Shown: piece by piece, positions 6,113-14,898 of the stretch
Layout of the letters: every line of letters begins with the position of its first letter
Numbering within the stretch: the first letter of the stretch is position 1
Source of the DNA: Raineya sp964654605
GTDB lineage: Bacteria > Bacteroidota > Bacteroidia > Cytophagales > Thermonemataceae
Length of the DNA: 64,000 nucleotides
Reading direction: 5' to 3'
Assembly (NCBI GenBank): GCA_964654605.1
Contig: CAZZLW010000092.1
Location: 6,884 to 70,883 of the forward strand
Notes under the pieces: model-generated
What the model was told of the DNA's origin: nothing
The model's input: only the letters and a program-made list of their open reading frames with translations
The model's database searches: none
Made by a program: the position numbers and the translations under genes

Positions 6113-8593
6113 TTAAGCATTTAGAAGCATTTTTTCATTTTCAGCAATTTCAAAGACCATTGCATTTGCTACTTTTTGCGGAAGCAAAGCCTGCAAAAGC
6201 ACCTCTTGGGCTGTATCTACATAATGAATTTCTAAGCCTTTGAGATAATGAGCAGGTATTTCCCGAACATCTTTCTCGTTTCGTTTAGGCAAAAGCACTT
6301 CTTTAATACCTGCTCTTATGGCGGCTAAAAGTTTTTCTTTCACCCCACCAATAGGCAATACTTTACCTCGCAAAGTAATTTCTCCTGTCATTGCCAATTT
6401 GTCTTTCACTTTTCTTTGTGTATAAACCGAAGCCAAAGCTGTAAGTATAGTAATGCCTGCCGAAGGACCATCTTTGGGTACAGCCCCAGCAGGTACGTGT
6501 ATGTGTAAATCGTATTGTTCAAAAAGGCGATGGTCTATCTGATACTCTTGTGCGTGAGCTTTCAGGTACGAAAGAGCCGCCGAAACAGATTCTTTCATTA
6601 CTTCGCCGAGTTGCCCTGAAATAGTAAGTTTGCCTTTTCCTTTGCTCAAAGAGGCTTCTACGAAAAGAATTTCGCCACCTGTGGCAGTCCAAGCGAGTCC
6701 TGTAACTATGCCTGCGATTTCATCATTTTCGTAAATTTCTTTGTCGAAAGTCGGTGTACCTAATAGTTTTTCTACCACTTCGGGGGTTATTTTCTTGGAA
6801 TAAGGCTCTTCCAATGCCACCGATTTGGCTACTTTACGCAAAATTGCACCTATTTTCCGTTCCAAATTCCTCACCCCCGACTCGCGAGTGTAGCTTTCAA
6901 TAACAGCCCGAATGGCACTATCTGTAAAGCTCACTTGGCGAGCATTTAAGCCATTTTCTTGTCTTTGTTTGGGAATAAGATGCCTTTTGGCTATTTCCAA
7001 TTTTTCTTCGGTAGTATAGCCACTGATTTCAATAATTTCCATTCTATCACGCAAAGCGGGGTGAATGGTGTCCAGCGTATTGGCAGTAGCAATAAACAGC
7101 ACTTTGGAAAGGTCGTATTCTACTTCCAGATAGTTATCAACAAAGGTGCTATTTTGTTCGGGGTCTAGCACTTCCAAAAGTGCTGAAGCGGGGTCACCTT
7201 TATAGTCAGCTCCAATTTTATCAATTTCATCAAGTATCATCACAGGATTAGAAGTTCCTGCCTTTTTGATACTACTGATGAATTTGCCCGGCATAGCTCC
7301 AATATACGTTTTGCGATGCCCACGGATTTCGGCTTCGTCGTGCAAGCCACCCAAAGACATACGTACATACTTTCTGCCCAAAGCCTTTGCAATAGAACGC
7401 CCCAAAGAGGTTTTTCCTACACCGGGCGGTCCGTAAAGGCAAAGAATAGGTCCTCGTAAGTCTTTTTTAAGTTTCAGTACAGCCAAGTATTCCAAAATTC
7501 TTTCCTTGACTTTCTCCAAGCCGTAATGGTCTTCGTCCAAAATTCTTTGAGCATTTTTCAGGTCTAAATTATCTTCCGAATATTCGCCCCAAGGCAAATC
7601 CAGCAGTAACTCAATGTAATTGAGATTGATAGCATATTCAGGGGAGGCAGGATTGGCACGTTGCAGACGCACCAGCTCTCTTTCAAAATGTTTGGCAACC
7701 TGCTCACTCCACTTCTTTTGAGCGGCTTTCTGACGAAGTTCATCAATTTTTACGCCTCCTGCTTCGTCCCCAAGCTCATCTTGCAAAACTTTCAGTTGTT
7801 GGCGTAAAAAATAGTCGCGTTGTTGCTGTTCTATATCCGAATGTGCTTTGCTTTGTATTTCGTGTTTGAGTTCAAGCATTTGCACTTCGCGAAGCATAAA
7901 CTCCAAAAGTTTGGTAGCACGCTCCACGCCGTCATTTATTTCCAAAAGTTGTTGCTTTTCGTGTAATTCGGCATTGAGGTTTGAAGCCAAGAAATGAGTC
8001 AGAAAAGCAAGGGACTCAATGTTATCCACAGCAATTTGGGCTTCCTGTGGAATATCAGGGTTGAGTTTTAGAATTTTGATAGCCGATTCTTTCAAAGAAG
8101 CTATCAGAGCTTTCACTTCTCGCGAGTAATGCGTTGGGAATTGTTCGGGTAAGCCTTCTATTTTTGCCCAAAAGTAAGGCTCCTCACGCATAAACCGCTG
8201 AATTTCAAAACGCCCACGCCCTTGTATGATGATAGTCATACTGCCATCAGGCATATTGATAGTTTTGAGAATATGCCCCAGAGTGCCTATATGGTACAAA
8301 TCTTGTGCAGTAGGTTCTTCTACATTCGGATTTTTGAGGGCTACTACCCCTAAAACTTTATCAGCTTTATTTACTTTTTTTACCAAACGAATAGCCTTTT
8401 TTCGGCTCACCGTAACAGGTACAACCACACCCGGATAAAGAACCGTGTTGCGAAGTGCTAAAATTCCTATTTCTTCGGGTATCTTTTCATTATTTTGAGA
8501 ACCTTCACCGAAAATAGAAATCACCTCCACACTGGTATCGTTTCCGTTTTCCTTCAAAAATGTTGAATTATTTTTTTTCGCTTTCTTGGTCAT
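6113..8593 (-). CDS. lon: ATP-dependent protease Lon (LonA)
   Basis: Lon is a cytosolic hexamer that unfolds and degrades damaged and regulatory proteins. The 826 residues have the full LonA layout. The N-terminal substrate domain (about 40-240) starts from LALRNTVLYPGVVVP, then come a coiled coil, an AAA+ module with Walker A GPPGVGKT (about 388-395) and Walker B MILDEIDKIG, and the Ser-Lys peptidase domain from about 620 with catalytic Ser in PKDGPSAGI (about 707) and Lys in the later GGVKEKLLAA block. The first 15 residues are a Lys-rich extension. A promoter of the vegetative Bacteroidota type lies about 140 bp upstream; no heat-shock element was recognised. An acyltransferase gene follows after 20 bp. 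Confidence 0.97.
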   Translation of the reverse strand: MTKKAKKNNSTFLKENGNDTSVEVISIFGEGSQNNEKIPEEIGILALRNTVLYPGVVVPVTVSRKKAIRLVKKVNKADKVLGVVALKNPNVEEPTAQDLYHIGTLGHILKTINMPDGSMTIIIQGRGRFEIQRFMREEPYFWAKIEGLPEQFPTHYSREVKALIASLKESAIKILKLNPDIPQEAQIAVDNIESLAFLTHFLASNLNAELHEKQQLLEINDGVERATKLLEFMLREVQMLELKHEIQSKAHSDIEQQQRDYFLRQQLKVLQDELGDEAGGVKIDELRQKAAQKKWSEQVAKHFERELVRLQRANPASPEYAINLNYIELLLDLPWGEYSEDNLDLKNAQRILDEDHYGLEKVKERILEYLAVLKLKKDLRGPILCLYGPPGVGKTSLGRSIAKALGRKYVRMSLGGLHDEAEIRGHRKTYIGAMPGKFISSIKKAGTSNPVMILDEIDKIGADYKGDPASALLEVLDPEQNSTFVDNYLEVEYDLSKVLFIATANTLDTIHPALRDRMEIIEISGYTTEEKLEIAKRHLIPKQRQENGLNARQVSFTDSAIRAVIESYTRESGVRNLERKIGAILRKVAKSVALEEPYSKKITPEVVEKLLGTPTFDKEIYENDEIAGIVTGLAWTATGGEILFVEASLSKGKGKLTISGQLGEVMKESVSAALSYLKAHAQEYQIDHRLFEQYDLHIHVPAGAVPKDGPSAGITILTALASVYTQRKVKDKLAMTGEITLRGKVLPIGGVKEKLLAAIRAGIKEVLLPKRNEKDVREIPAHYLKGLEIHYVDTAQEVLLQALLPQKVANAMVFEIAENEKMLLNA

Positions 8594-8729
8594 TGTAGAA
8601 CGATTTTTGCTTATCTATCAAAAAGAACTGACAAAAAGTCATTTAAGAATAAGTGAGCATTTGCAGGTAGCTTTGGGTATAAAACCCCTCAAATATCTTT
8701 TTGGTATGTGCTTTACCGAAAAAATTTGG

Positions 8730-8760
8730 CAAAAATAGGTAATTTCAATTATTGTGCCAA
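8730..8760 (-). promoter_or_regulatory. Promoter of lon
   Basis: On the minus strand TTG (8760-8758) and TATTTTTG (8737-8730) are separated by 20 bp, which predicts a leader of about 130 nt. The rest of the 472-bp gap between lon and the PorE-like gene holds a TTCAAA-rich repeat and no clear promoter for the plus-strand gene. Confidence 0.55.
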
Positions 8761-8942
8761 AAAGGGGTGGCAGGGCAGAAAGTCAGATAAATGATTTTTT
8801 TTGTAAGTTTTTAGTAAAAAAATCATTTTTTTGCTAATTTTACAAGTTGAAAGTCTTAAAATCGCAAACTTTTACAAATTTAGTTTTTTTGATAAAACCT
8901 AACACTATGAGGTTGTCTAAATTTGAATGCAAGTCTATTTTT

Positions 8943-9058
8943 AGGTTCAAGAATTCCAAAAGTTCAAAGTTCAAGGGGGCAGAAGTTCAAAAGTTCAAAC
9001 TAAAACTTTCAACTTTCCAACCTCAAACTTTTCAAATCCGCTTTCCTCAATTTGAGGC
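8943..9058 (+). repeat. TTCAAA-rich intergenic tract, copy 1
   Basis: AGTTCAAA, GTTCAAG and CCTCAAAC units recur irregularly over about 115 bp immediately upstream of the PorE-like gene. The reading frame of that gene stays open through the tract up to a TTG at 8847, but the translation is Lys/Phe/Gln-rich noise. Related tracts lie at 11079-11135 and 43731-43815. Confidence 0.55.
9045..9057. promoter_or_regulatory. 13-bp palindrome just before the porE-like start
   Basis: CCTCAA-T-TTGAGG ends 8 bp before the ATG at 9066. It could be a protein-binding site or simply part of the adjoining repeat; with a one-base centre it would not form a good RNA hairpin by itself. Confidence 0.25.
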
Positions 9059-9065
9059 AGGTTCT

Positions 9066-11048
9066 ATGATTTATCGTAGTGTAGTAAGTATTTTTATTTT
9101 TGTACTTTTCGTACATTTTTTACAAGCCCAACCCGATAAGATAAAATCGCAAGGAGTTGTGAAAATCAAAGACCCCGTAGTAGGCAAGTACCCCGAAAGT
9201 GTGTTTGAGTTTCCCAAAATCAACGCTACCAAATATTATTCTGACGAAAAAAAATGGCAAAAAATAGAAAAGCTCATCAAAAATCATAAATATAAAGAGG
9301 CTTACCCTTTACTTTTTGACTATGTCAAAAGTTTTGGAATTGAAAACTTCTATCGCGATGCCGAAAAAATGTGGATTCTGGCTAAAATGATAGAACTATT
9401 AGATGATTTTGAAGCCTCTAAAAGCCTTTACAGAACCATTCTCAAACATCACAAAGGTAGCGAAGTAAAAGCCATAGAATTGCATTTTGATAGTATGACC
9501 GTCAATCAGAAAATTTACTACGTGCCTATTGAATACTACTACGAACTTGTAGAATATCGCAAACTCGTTGATACCCTAATGCCTCCCGAAGCTCTGCTCT
9601 TGGAAATGGATTTTGCTATCAACTCTACCAAAGCTGATTATGCCCCTACTACTTTTGCAAGACAAAATGACACACTCATCATTTTCAGTTCCAAACGCAA
9701 AGAAAAACAAGTAATGGCTATCAAGCGAGATACCAAAGCCAATGAAGACCTCTATTTTTCTCATAAAATAGACGGCAACTGGACAGAAGCCAAAGAGTTT
9801 AAGGGGCTTAATACAGGCTATAATGAAGGTTCTGCACATTTGAGCAAAGACGGCAAAACGCTGTATTTTTCTCGTTGCGATTCCCCCGATGGGTATGGAA
9901 ACTGCGATATTTACGTAGCCTACTTGCAACCCGATAGCTCTTGGAAAGTACAAAATTTAGGCATCAACATCAATAGTGTAGCTTGGGACTCGCACCCTGC
10001 TCTTTCCAAAAATGAAGACACCTTATACTTCGCTTCTGATAGATTAGGCGGTTTTGGGCTTGCGGATATTTACTTCTCTTACAAATTGCCCGATGGTTCT
10101 TGGGCAAAGGCTCAAAATTTAGGTCCTACTATCAATACGCGTGGCAGTGAGGTAAGTCCTTATGTGCATCCTGTATATGATGTGCTATATTTTAGCTCCA
10201 ACGGGCATTTGGTTAATTTTGGTGGTTTTGATATTTACAAGTCTTACAAACTTTTCGGACGTTGGCAAGAGCCTTTCAATGTTGGTCCGCTTGTCAATAG
10301 CAATGCCGATGAATATTATTTTACCATTGACCGCCAAGCCAAGTATTTGTATTATGCCAAAGCTAGCGAAGATGAACCCGACAATCTCAATTTATTCTCC
10401 TTCCCTGTACCTATGGAAGCCAAACCTGATGCCACGGTGATTTTCAAAGGTAAAGTGGTAGATAGCCAAACAGGTAACCCTTTTCAAGGAATTGTTTCTG
10501 TTATTGATTTGGACAATGGTATTGAAGTTGCCCCCCAATACCTACGTCCCGATGGTTCGTATGAGTTTCAATTACGCAAGAATAATAACTATCTTGTAAT
10601 TATTACGGGAGATGATTTTTTCAGGATTGAAAAAAAGTTTTTCCTCACAGGCGATACGCAAATGGATTTGCAAGGCGAGGCAATTCGCTTTAATAAATGG
10701 AAATTTGCTTCATTGGAGTTTGATGGGGGTAGTGCAGAAATAAAACCTGAAATGCAAGCTGATTTGGATAAAGTAGTATACTTTATGACTGATCACCCTA
10801 ATATTCGTATCAAAATCAGCGGACATACCGACTCTGACGGCAACGATGATGCCAACCTCAAACTTTCGCAGGCTCGTGCCGATGCTATCAAGAAGTACAT
10901 TGTAGAAAAAGGTAAAATTTCGCCCAGCCGTATAGACGCTATTGGCTACGGTAGTACCCGCCCGATTGTGGTAGAAAAAACAGCCGAAGACAAAAAGCTC
11001 AATCGTCGTGTTGAGTTTGAAATTCTAACCAAGACGAAACAGGAATAG
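9066..11048 (+). CDS. porE: PorE-like TPR / PD40 / CRD / OmpA protein (type IX secretion candidate)
   Basis: The 660-residue protein has a signal peptide (MIYRSVVSIFIFVLFVHFLQAQ) and then four regions. A TPR-like helical part lies at about 45-125. PD40 beta-propeller repeats at about 190-440 contain phrases such as GKTLYFSRCDSPDGYGNCDI and LYFASDRLGGFGLADIY. A carboxypeptidase-regulatory-like fold lies at about 457-528 (GKVVDSQTGNPFQG). The OmpA peptidoglycan-binding domain is at about 545-655, with the GHTDSDG and NLKLSQARADAIKKYI motifs. This order is the one described for PorE of Porphyromonas, a T9SS part that anchors the PorLMN machine to peptidoglycan. Other OmpA/PD40 proteins are common in Bacteroidota, so orthology is likely but unproven. 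The ATG at 9066 is chosen because it begins the signal peptide; the upstream open frame is repeat DNA. Confidence 0.7.
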   Translation: MIYRSVVSIFIFVLFVHFLQAQPDKIKSQGVVKIKDPVVGKYPESVFEFPKINATKYYSDEKKWQKIEKLIKNHKYKEAYPLLFDYVKSFGIENFYRDAEKMWILAKMIELLDDFEASKSLYRTILKHHKGSEVKAIELHFDSMTVNQKIYYVPIEYYYELVEYRKLVDTLMPPEALLLEMDFAINSTKADYAPTTFARQNDTLIIFSSKRKEKQVMAIKRDTKANEDLYFSHKIDGNWTEAKEFKGLNTGYNEGSAHLSKDGKTLYFSRCDSPDGYGNCDIYVAYLQPDSSWKVQNLGININSVAWDSHPALSKNEDTLYFASDRLGGFGLADIYFSYKLPDGSWAKAQNLGPTINTRGSEVSPYVHPVYDVLYFSSNGHLVNFGGFDIYKSYKLFGRWQEPFNVGPLVNSNADEYYFTIDRQAKYLYYAKASEDEPDNLNLFSFPVPMEAKPDATVIFKGKVVDSQTGNPFQGIVSVIDLDNGIEVAPQYLRPDGSYEFQLRKNNNYLVIITGDDFFRIEKKFFLTGDTQMDLQGEAIRFNKWKFASLEFDGGSAEIKPEMQADLDKVVYFMTDHPNIRIKISGHTDSDGNDDANLKLSQARADAIKKYIVEKGKISPSRIDAIGYGSTRPIVVEKTAEDKKLNRRVEFEILTKTKQE

Positions 11049-11078
11049 CCCTCTATCATTTTCTCAAAAATAGAATAT

Positions 11079-11135
11079 TTTGAATAGTTGGAAGTTTGAG
11101 CTTCAAAGGTTTAAGATTTCCAAACGTTCAAAATC
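11079..11135 (+). repeat. TTCAAA-rich intergenic tract, copy 2
   Basis: A short run of GTTTGAGCTTCAAAGGTTTAAG and CGTTCAAAATC units lies directly after the PorE-like gene. It resembles the tract before that gene and the one before the sirtuin gene. Confidence 0.4.
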
Positions 11136-11146
11136 AGAAATAAAAA

Positions 11147-11176
11147 AGACACAAAACTTTTTGAGATTTTGTGTCT
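11147..11176. terminator. Bidirectional terminator between the PorE-like gene and rpsN
   Basis: AGACACAAAA (11147-11156) pairs perfectly with TTTTGTGTCT (11167-11176) across a 10-nt loop. An A-run on the left and a T-run on the right let it serve both strands. It lies 8 bp after the rpsN stop and marks the end of the ribosomal protein transcript there. Confidence 0.75.
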
Positions 11177-11183
11177 GAATTTT

Positions 11184-11453
11184 TTACCAACTTGCTTTTT
11201 TTACGCCGGGCAATTTGCCTTCCAAAGCCCACTGACGAAGCAATACCCTTGAAATACCAAATCGGCGAATGTAACCTTTGGGACGACCAGTGATTTTGCA
11301 ACGATTGTGCAAACGTACAGGCGAGGCGTTGCGAGGCAATTTGTCCAGAGCCTCATAGTCCCCTGCTTCTTTGAGGGCTTTACGTTTTGCGGCGTAGCGA
11401 GCTACTAATCTTTCTCTTTTTCGCTCACGTGCTTTGATAGATTCTTTTGCCAT
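11184..11453 (-). CDS. rpsN: 30S ribosomal protein S14 (uS14, zinc-independent type)
   Basis: The 89-residue protein belongs to the long, zinc-free S14 class: the single Cys in LHNRCKITGRPKGYIRRF replaces the CxxC pairs of the short type. It binds 16S rRNA in the head of the small subunit. It is the last gene of the local operon, 13 bp after rplE and followed at once by a terminator. In the usual order rpsH and rplF would come next; they are absent here. Confidence 0.96.
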   Translation of the reverse strand: MAKESIKARERKRERLVARYAAKRKALKEAGDYEALDKLPRNASPVRLHNRCKITGRPKGYIRRFGISRVLLRQWALEGKLPGVKKASW

Positions 11454-11466
11454 AAGATTGGTTTAA

Positions 11467-12024
11467 TTATTTTTTCAAGTTTGCAAAGGGCATACCGAAC
11501 GCTTTGAGCAATTCGTAGGCTTCTTTATCAGTTTCGGCAGTGGTTACAAAAGTAATATCCATTCCCGAAATACGATTTACCTTATCAATACTAATTTCAG
11601 GGAAAATGATTTGCTCTTTTACACCCAAAGTGTAATTTCCTCTGCCATCAAAACTTTTATCACTTACTCCTTTGAAATCCCTTACGCGAGGCAAGGCAAT
11701 AGTCATCAATCTATCCAAGAACTCGTACATAATATTACCACGAAGCGTTACCCTTGCACCAATGGGCATATTTTCACGGAGTTTGAAGTTGGAAATAGCC
11801 TTTTTAGCAAAAGTAGGCACGGCTTTTTGTCCTGTAATCATTGTGAGTTCTTCTACTCCCTGTTCAACGAGCTTTTTGTCGGCTACGGCGGCACCAATAC
11901 CTTTATTGATGACAATTTTGGTAATGCGAGGAACTTGCATTACAGATTTGTAGCCAAACTGCTCCTTTAGGGCAGGGACGATTTCCTTCAAATACTTTTC
12001 TTTCAGCCTAGGAGTTGTTGCCAT
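11467..12024 (-). CDS. rplE: 50S ribosomal protein L5 (uL5)
   Basis: The 185-residue protein binds 5S rRNA in the central protuberance. Recognisable blocks are PRITKIVINKGIG, ITGQKAVPTFAKKAISNFKLREN, GARVTLRG and the C-terminal DITFVTTAETDKEAYELLKAFGMPF. Its ATG overlaps the stop of rplX by one base, a sign of translational coupling. Confidence 0.97.
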   Translation of the reverse strand: MATTPRLKEKYLKEIVPALKEQFGYKSVMQVPRITKIVINKGIGAAVADKKLVEQGVEELTMITGQKAVPTFAKKAISNFKLRENMPIGARVTLRGNIMYEFLDRLMTIALPRVRDFKGVSDKSFDGRGNYTLGVKEQIIFPEISIDKVNRISGMDITFVTTAETDKEAYELLKAFGMPFANLKK

Positions 12025-12365
12025 TATAGTATAAATTCGTTAGTTTTTTTAGAATAACGTTGTAATTTGCCTTTATCGTTGCGTTTTCTACCTGTACGGG
12101 TAGGTTCGCCAGTTTTGGGGTCTATGAGCATTAGGTTGCTGATATGAATACCAGCTTCCTTTTCTACAATTCCCCCTTGCGGATTAGTAGCCGAAGGTTT
12201 TACGTGTCTTTTTACGATATTCAAACCTTCAACAATGGCACGGTCTTTATCGGTAAGCATCTTGATAACCTTACCTTTTTTACCCTTCTCATCGCCAGCA
12301 ATCACCAAAACCATATCGCCAGTTTTGATGTGATATTTTTTCTGTTTGTTGAACTTTCTTTCCAT
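12024..12365 (-). CDS. rplX: 50S ribosomal protein L24 (uL24)
   Basis: The 113-residue protein is an early assembly factor of the large subunit. It contains the KOW motif as IKTGDMVLVIAGDEKGKKGKV, then GLNIVKRHVKPS, GGIVEKEAGIHISNLML and a basic tail, TRTGRKRNDKGKLQRYSKKT. It lies 5 bp after rplN. Confidence 0.96.
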   Translation of the reverse strand: MERKFNKQKKYHIKTGDMVLVIAGDEKGKKGKVIKMLTDKDRAIVEGLNIVKRHVKPSATNPQGGIVEKEAGIHISNLMLIDPKTGEPTRTGRKRNDKGKLQRYSKKTNEFIL

Positions 12366-12370
12366 AATGC

Positions 12371-12739
12371 TTACAATACTTCGGGGGCTAATGAAACGAT
12401 TTTCATAAATTGTTTTTCACGCAATTCACGAGCCACAGGACCGAAAATACGTGTTCCACGAGGTTCGTCTTGGTTGTTGAGCAATACGGCGGCATTGTCT
12501 TCAAAACGAATGTAAGAGCCATCTTTACGACGTACTTCTTTTTTAGTTCTTACGATAACAGCACGCGAAATTGCCCCTTTTTTGATATTTCCCGAAGGGA
12601 TAGCCGACTTGACAGCAACAACGATTTTATCGCCTACGGTAGCATACTTTTTGCCTGTACCCCCTAAAATGCGAATACAAAGCACTTCTTTGGCACCGCT
12701 GTTATCAGCCACATTTAATCTAGATTCTTGGCGTATCAT
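12371..12739 (-). CDS. rplN: 50S ribosomal protein L14 (uL14)
   Basis: The 122 residues are a full-length L14, which sits at the subunit interface. The signature starts with MIRQESRLNVADNSGAKEV and includes GDKIVVAVKSAIPSG, RTKKEVRRKDGSYIRFEDNA and FGPVARELREKQFMKIVSLAPEVL at the end. It begins 2 bp after rpsQ. Confidence 0.97.
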   Translation of the reverse strand: MIRQESRLNVADNSGAKEVLCIRILGGTGKKYATVGDKIVVAVKSAIPSGNIKKGAISRAVIVRTKKEVRRKDGSYIRFEDNAAVLLNNQDEPRGTRIFGPVARELREKQFMKIVSLAPEVL

Positions 12740-12741
12740 AA

Positions 12742-13011
12742 TTACTTGGCTTTTTCAATGATTTCAACTAATCTCCAACGTTTGCGTTTGCTAAGTGGTC
12801 TGGTTTCCATAATTCTGACCACATCACCGATATTACACTCGTTCTTTTCGTCGTGAGCCATAAATTTGGTAGTTTTTTTCATAAACTTACCATAAATAGG
12901 GTGCTTCACTCTACGCTCTACGGCAACTACGATAGATTTTTGCATTTTATTGCTAACTACTTTGCCAACTTTTTCTTTGCGGGCATTTCGTTCAACGGCA
13001 GTCTGTTCCAT
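12742..13011 (-). CDS. rpsQ: 30S ribosomal protein S17 (uS17)
   Basis: The 89-residue protein binds 16S rRNA and helps early 30S assembly. The OB-fold core shows GKVVSNKMQKSIVVAVERR, KHPIYGKFMKKTTKFMAHDE, and GDVVRIMETRPLSKRKRWRL. It begins 7 bp after rpmC. Confidence 0.96.
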   Translation of the reverse strand: MEQTAVERNARKEKVGKVVSNKMQKSIVVAVERRVKHPIYGKFMKKTTKFMAHDEKNECNIGDVVRIMETRPLSKRKRWRLVEIIEKAK

Positions 13012-13018
13012 AATTTTC

Positions 13019-13213
13019 TTATTTTCCGAGTTCTTTCTGTCTGATAACCGTCTGAATACGAGCTACAACTTTACGAGCTTCACGCAAACGCATAGGGTTT
13101 TCTATGGGAGCGATAGCGTGAGCCATTTTCAGTTTCAAGAGAGCATCTCTTTCTTCTGCCAATTTTTCTTTCAACTCTTCCAAAGAGAGTTTTTTTAATT
13201 CCGCTGCTTTCAT
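13019..13213 (-). CDS. rpmC: 50S ribosomal protein L29 (uL29)
   Basis: This 64-residue two-helix protein lies near the tunnel exit. MKAAELKKLSLEELKEKLAEE is the usual start, and REARKVVARIQTVIRQKE the conserved second helix. The ATG at 13213 is chosen over a TTG three codons upstream that would add Met-Cys-Val. Confidence 0.95.
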   Translation of the reverse strand: MKAAELKKLSLEELKEKLAEERDALLKLKMAHAIAPIENPMRLREARKVVARIQTVIRQKELGK

Positions 13214-13225
13214 AACACACAAGCA

Positions 13226-13648
13226 TTAAGATTCAACATAATCTCTACGCACAACAAATTTGGTTTTTACGGGTAGTTTTTGAGCGGCAAGTCTGAGAGC
13301 CTCTTGGGCAACCTCTTGTTTTACGCCAGCAATTTCGAAAAGAATAGTACCCGGTTTTACGCAAGCAACCCAATATTCGGGAGCCCCTTTTCCTTTACCC
13401 ATACGCACCTCGGCGGGCTTCTTGGTTACAGGTTTGTCGGGGAATATGCGTATCCAAACTTGTCCTTCACGTTTCATTTCGCGTGTCATTGAAATACGAG
13501 CCGCTTCAATTTGGCGAGCTGTAATCCAAGCCGCTTCCAAAGATTTGATAGCAAAAGAGCCAAAAGCAATTTCTGCTCCACGTGTAGCAATGCCTTTCAC
13601 ACGTCCTTTTTGCTGTTTTCTGTATTTGGTTCTTTTTGGTTGTAACAT
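13226..13648 (-). CDS. rplP: 50S ribosomal protein L16 (uL16)
   Basis: The 140-residue protein helps shape the A-site region. MLQPKRTKYRKQQKGR, ITARQIEAARI, RIFPDKPVTKKPAEVRMGKGKG and the C-terminal LRLAAQKLPVKTKFV are all conserved. A spacer of about 80 bp separates it from rpsC, the longest gap inside the operon; no gene is seen in it. Confidence 0.97.
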   Translation of the reverse strand: MLQPKRTKYRKQQKGRVKGIATRGAEIAFGSFAIKSLEAAWITARQIEAARISMTREMKREGQVWIRIFPDKPVTKKPAEVRMGKGKGAPEYWVACVKPGTILFEIAGVKQEVAQEALRLAAQKLPVKTKFVVRRDYVES

Positions 13649-13729
13649 TGCTCTTTTCGTTTAATAGGTAACCACATAACGAAAGCCTCCTTGCTCAATG
13701 GTAACGGCATTGAACCGAAGGCTTAAGGC

Positions 13730-14461
13730 TTACTTTTCTTTTCTTCTTCTTTTCTTTCCGCCACCACTACCGCCTTTTTTGCGATTTTCTTTCAAAGAAG
13801 AAGCCTCTTCTGAAAGTCCGGGATAAAGATTGGGTTTTCCGTAGATTTCACCTTTGAAAATCCAAACTTTTACACCAATTTTACCATATACGGTATCTGC
13901 TTCTGCCACCGCATAATCAATATCGGCACGCAAAGTGTGCAAAGGGATACGTCCTTCTTTATATTGCTCGGCACGAGCCATATCTGCACCACCCAAACGA
14001 CCAGAAACCTTCACCTTGATACCTTCTACCCCTACACGCATAGCCGCCGCAATGGCTTGTTTCATAGCTCTACGATACGAAACACGGGCTCTGATTTGCT
14101 GAGCAATGGTATCGGCTACCAAGCGAGCATCTTTTTCAGGGCGTTCAATTTCAAAAATATTGATTTGAATATCTTTGCCAGTGAGCTTTTTAAGTTCTTC
14201 CTTGATTTTATCTACTTCATTACCCCCTTTGCCAATCACCACGCCGGGACGAGCCGTTTGGATAGTAAGTGTAATGCGTTTCAAGGTACGTTCAATCAGG
14301 ATACGAGCAATGCCTCCTTTGGGTACACGTGCTTCAACGTATTTTCTGATTTTTTCGTCTTCTACTAATTTTTCAGGGAAATCTTTTCCACCGAACCAAT
14401 TAGACTCCCAACCTTTGGTAATACCTAATCTGAAACCTATCGGATGCGTTTTTTGTCCCAT
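13730..14461 (-). CDS. rpsC: 30S ribosomal protein S3 (uS3)
   Basis: The 243-residue protein binds the head of the small subunit at the mRNA entry tunnel. MGQKTHPIGFRLGITKGWESNW begins it. The KH motif is GVVIGKGGNEVDKIKEEL, and GRLGGADMARAE lies in the C-terminal domain. The last 25 residues form a Gly/Lys/Arg-rich tail (GGSGGGKKRRRKEK), as in many Bacteroidota. Confidence 0.97.
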   Translation of the reverse strand: MGQKTHPIGFRLGITKGWESNWFGGKDFPEKLVEDEKIRKYVEARVPKGGIARILIERTLKRITLTIQTARPGVVIGKGGNEVDKIKEELKKLTGKDIQINIFEIERPEKDARLVADTIAQQIRARVSYRRAMKQAIAAAMRVGVEGIKVKVSGRLGGADMARAEQYKEGRIPLHTLRADIDYAVAEADTVYGKIGVKVWIFKGEIYGKPNLYPGLSEEASSLKENRKKGGSGGGKKRRRKEK

Positions 14462-14466
14462 TGTGT

Positions 14467-14850
14467 TTATTCATTTACGAGTTTATCAAGAGAAGGAGCG
14501 AACAAAGCGTTTCTATCGTCAATAATCACGGTTACGTGGTTAGAACGCTTACGAATACGATGAGCTCTGCCTTGTGGAGCAGGGCGAAGACGTTTGAGCA
14601 TTCTGCCGTGTCCTACGAAAATAGTCTTCACAAACAAATCAGCATCTTCCAATCTGGTACTGGGGTTGTGCTGTTGCCAATTTGCCACTGCCGAAAGCAA
14701 AAGTTTTTCAAGGCTACGAGCGGCGTGATTGGGCTGATATTTGAGTACATTCAGGGCTTGCCCTACTTCCATACCGCGAATTAAATCCACCACAAGTTTC
14801 ATTTTGCGGGGCGAAGTAGGTACATTTCTAAGTTTAGCAACTGCTTCCAT
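14467..14850 (-). CDS. rplV: 50S ribosomal protein L22 (uL22)
   Basis: The 127-residue protein lines the exit tunnel. The RNVPTSPRKMKLVVDLIRG start and the tunnel-loop segment GHGRMLKRLRPAPQGRAHRI are the family marks, the second being where macrolide resistance changes occur in other bacteria. It lies 48 bp after rpsS. Confidence 0.97.
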   Translation of the reverse strand: MEAVAKLRNVPTSPRKMKLVVDLIRGMEVGQALNVLKYQPNHAARSLEKLLLSAVANWQQHNPSTRLEDADLFVKTIFVGHGRMLKRLRPAPQGRAHRIRKRSNHVTVIIDDRNALFAPSLDKLVNE

Positions 14851-14898
14851 ACTTTGTTGTTTTTAAGAGGTTTTTCGGAGTATCCTCCATTCCATACA

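Noticed and set aside
8847..9065. N-terminal extension of the PorE-like protein
   Set aside because: Begins with TTG and translates a TTCAAA-rich repeat; the signal peptide starts at the ATG at 9066.
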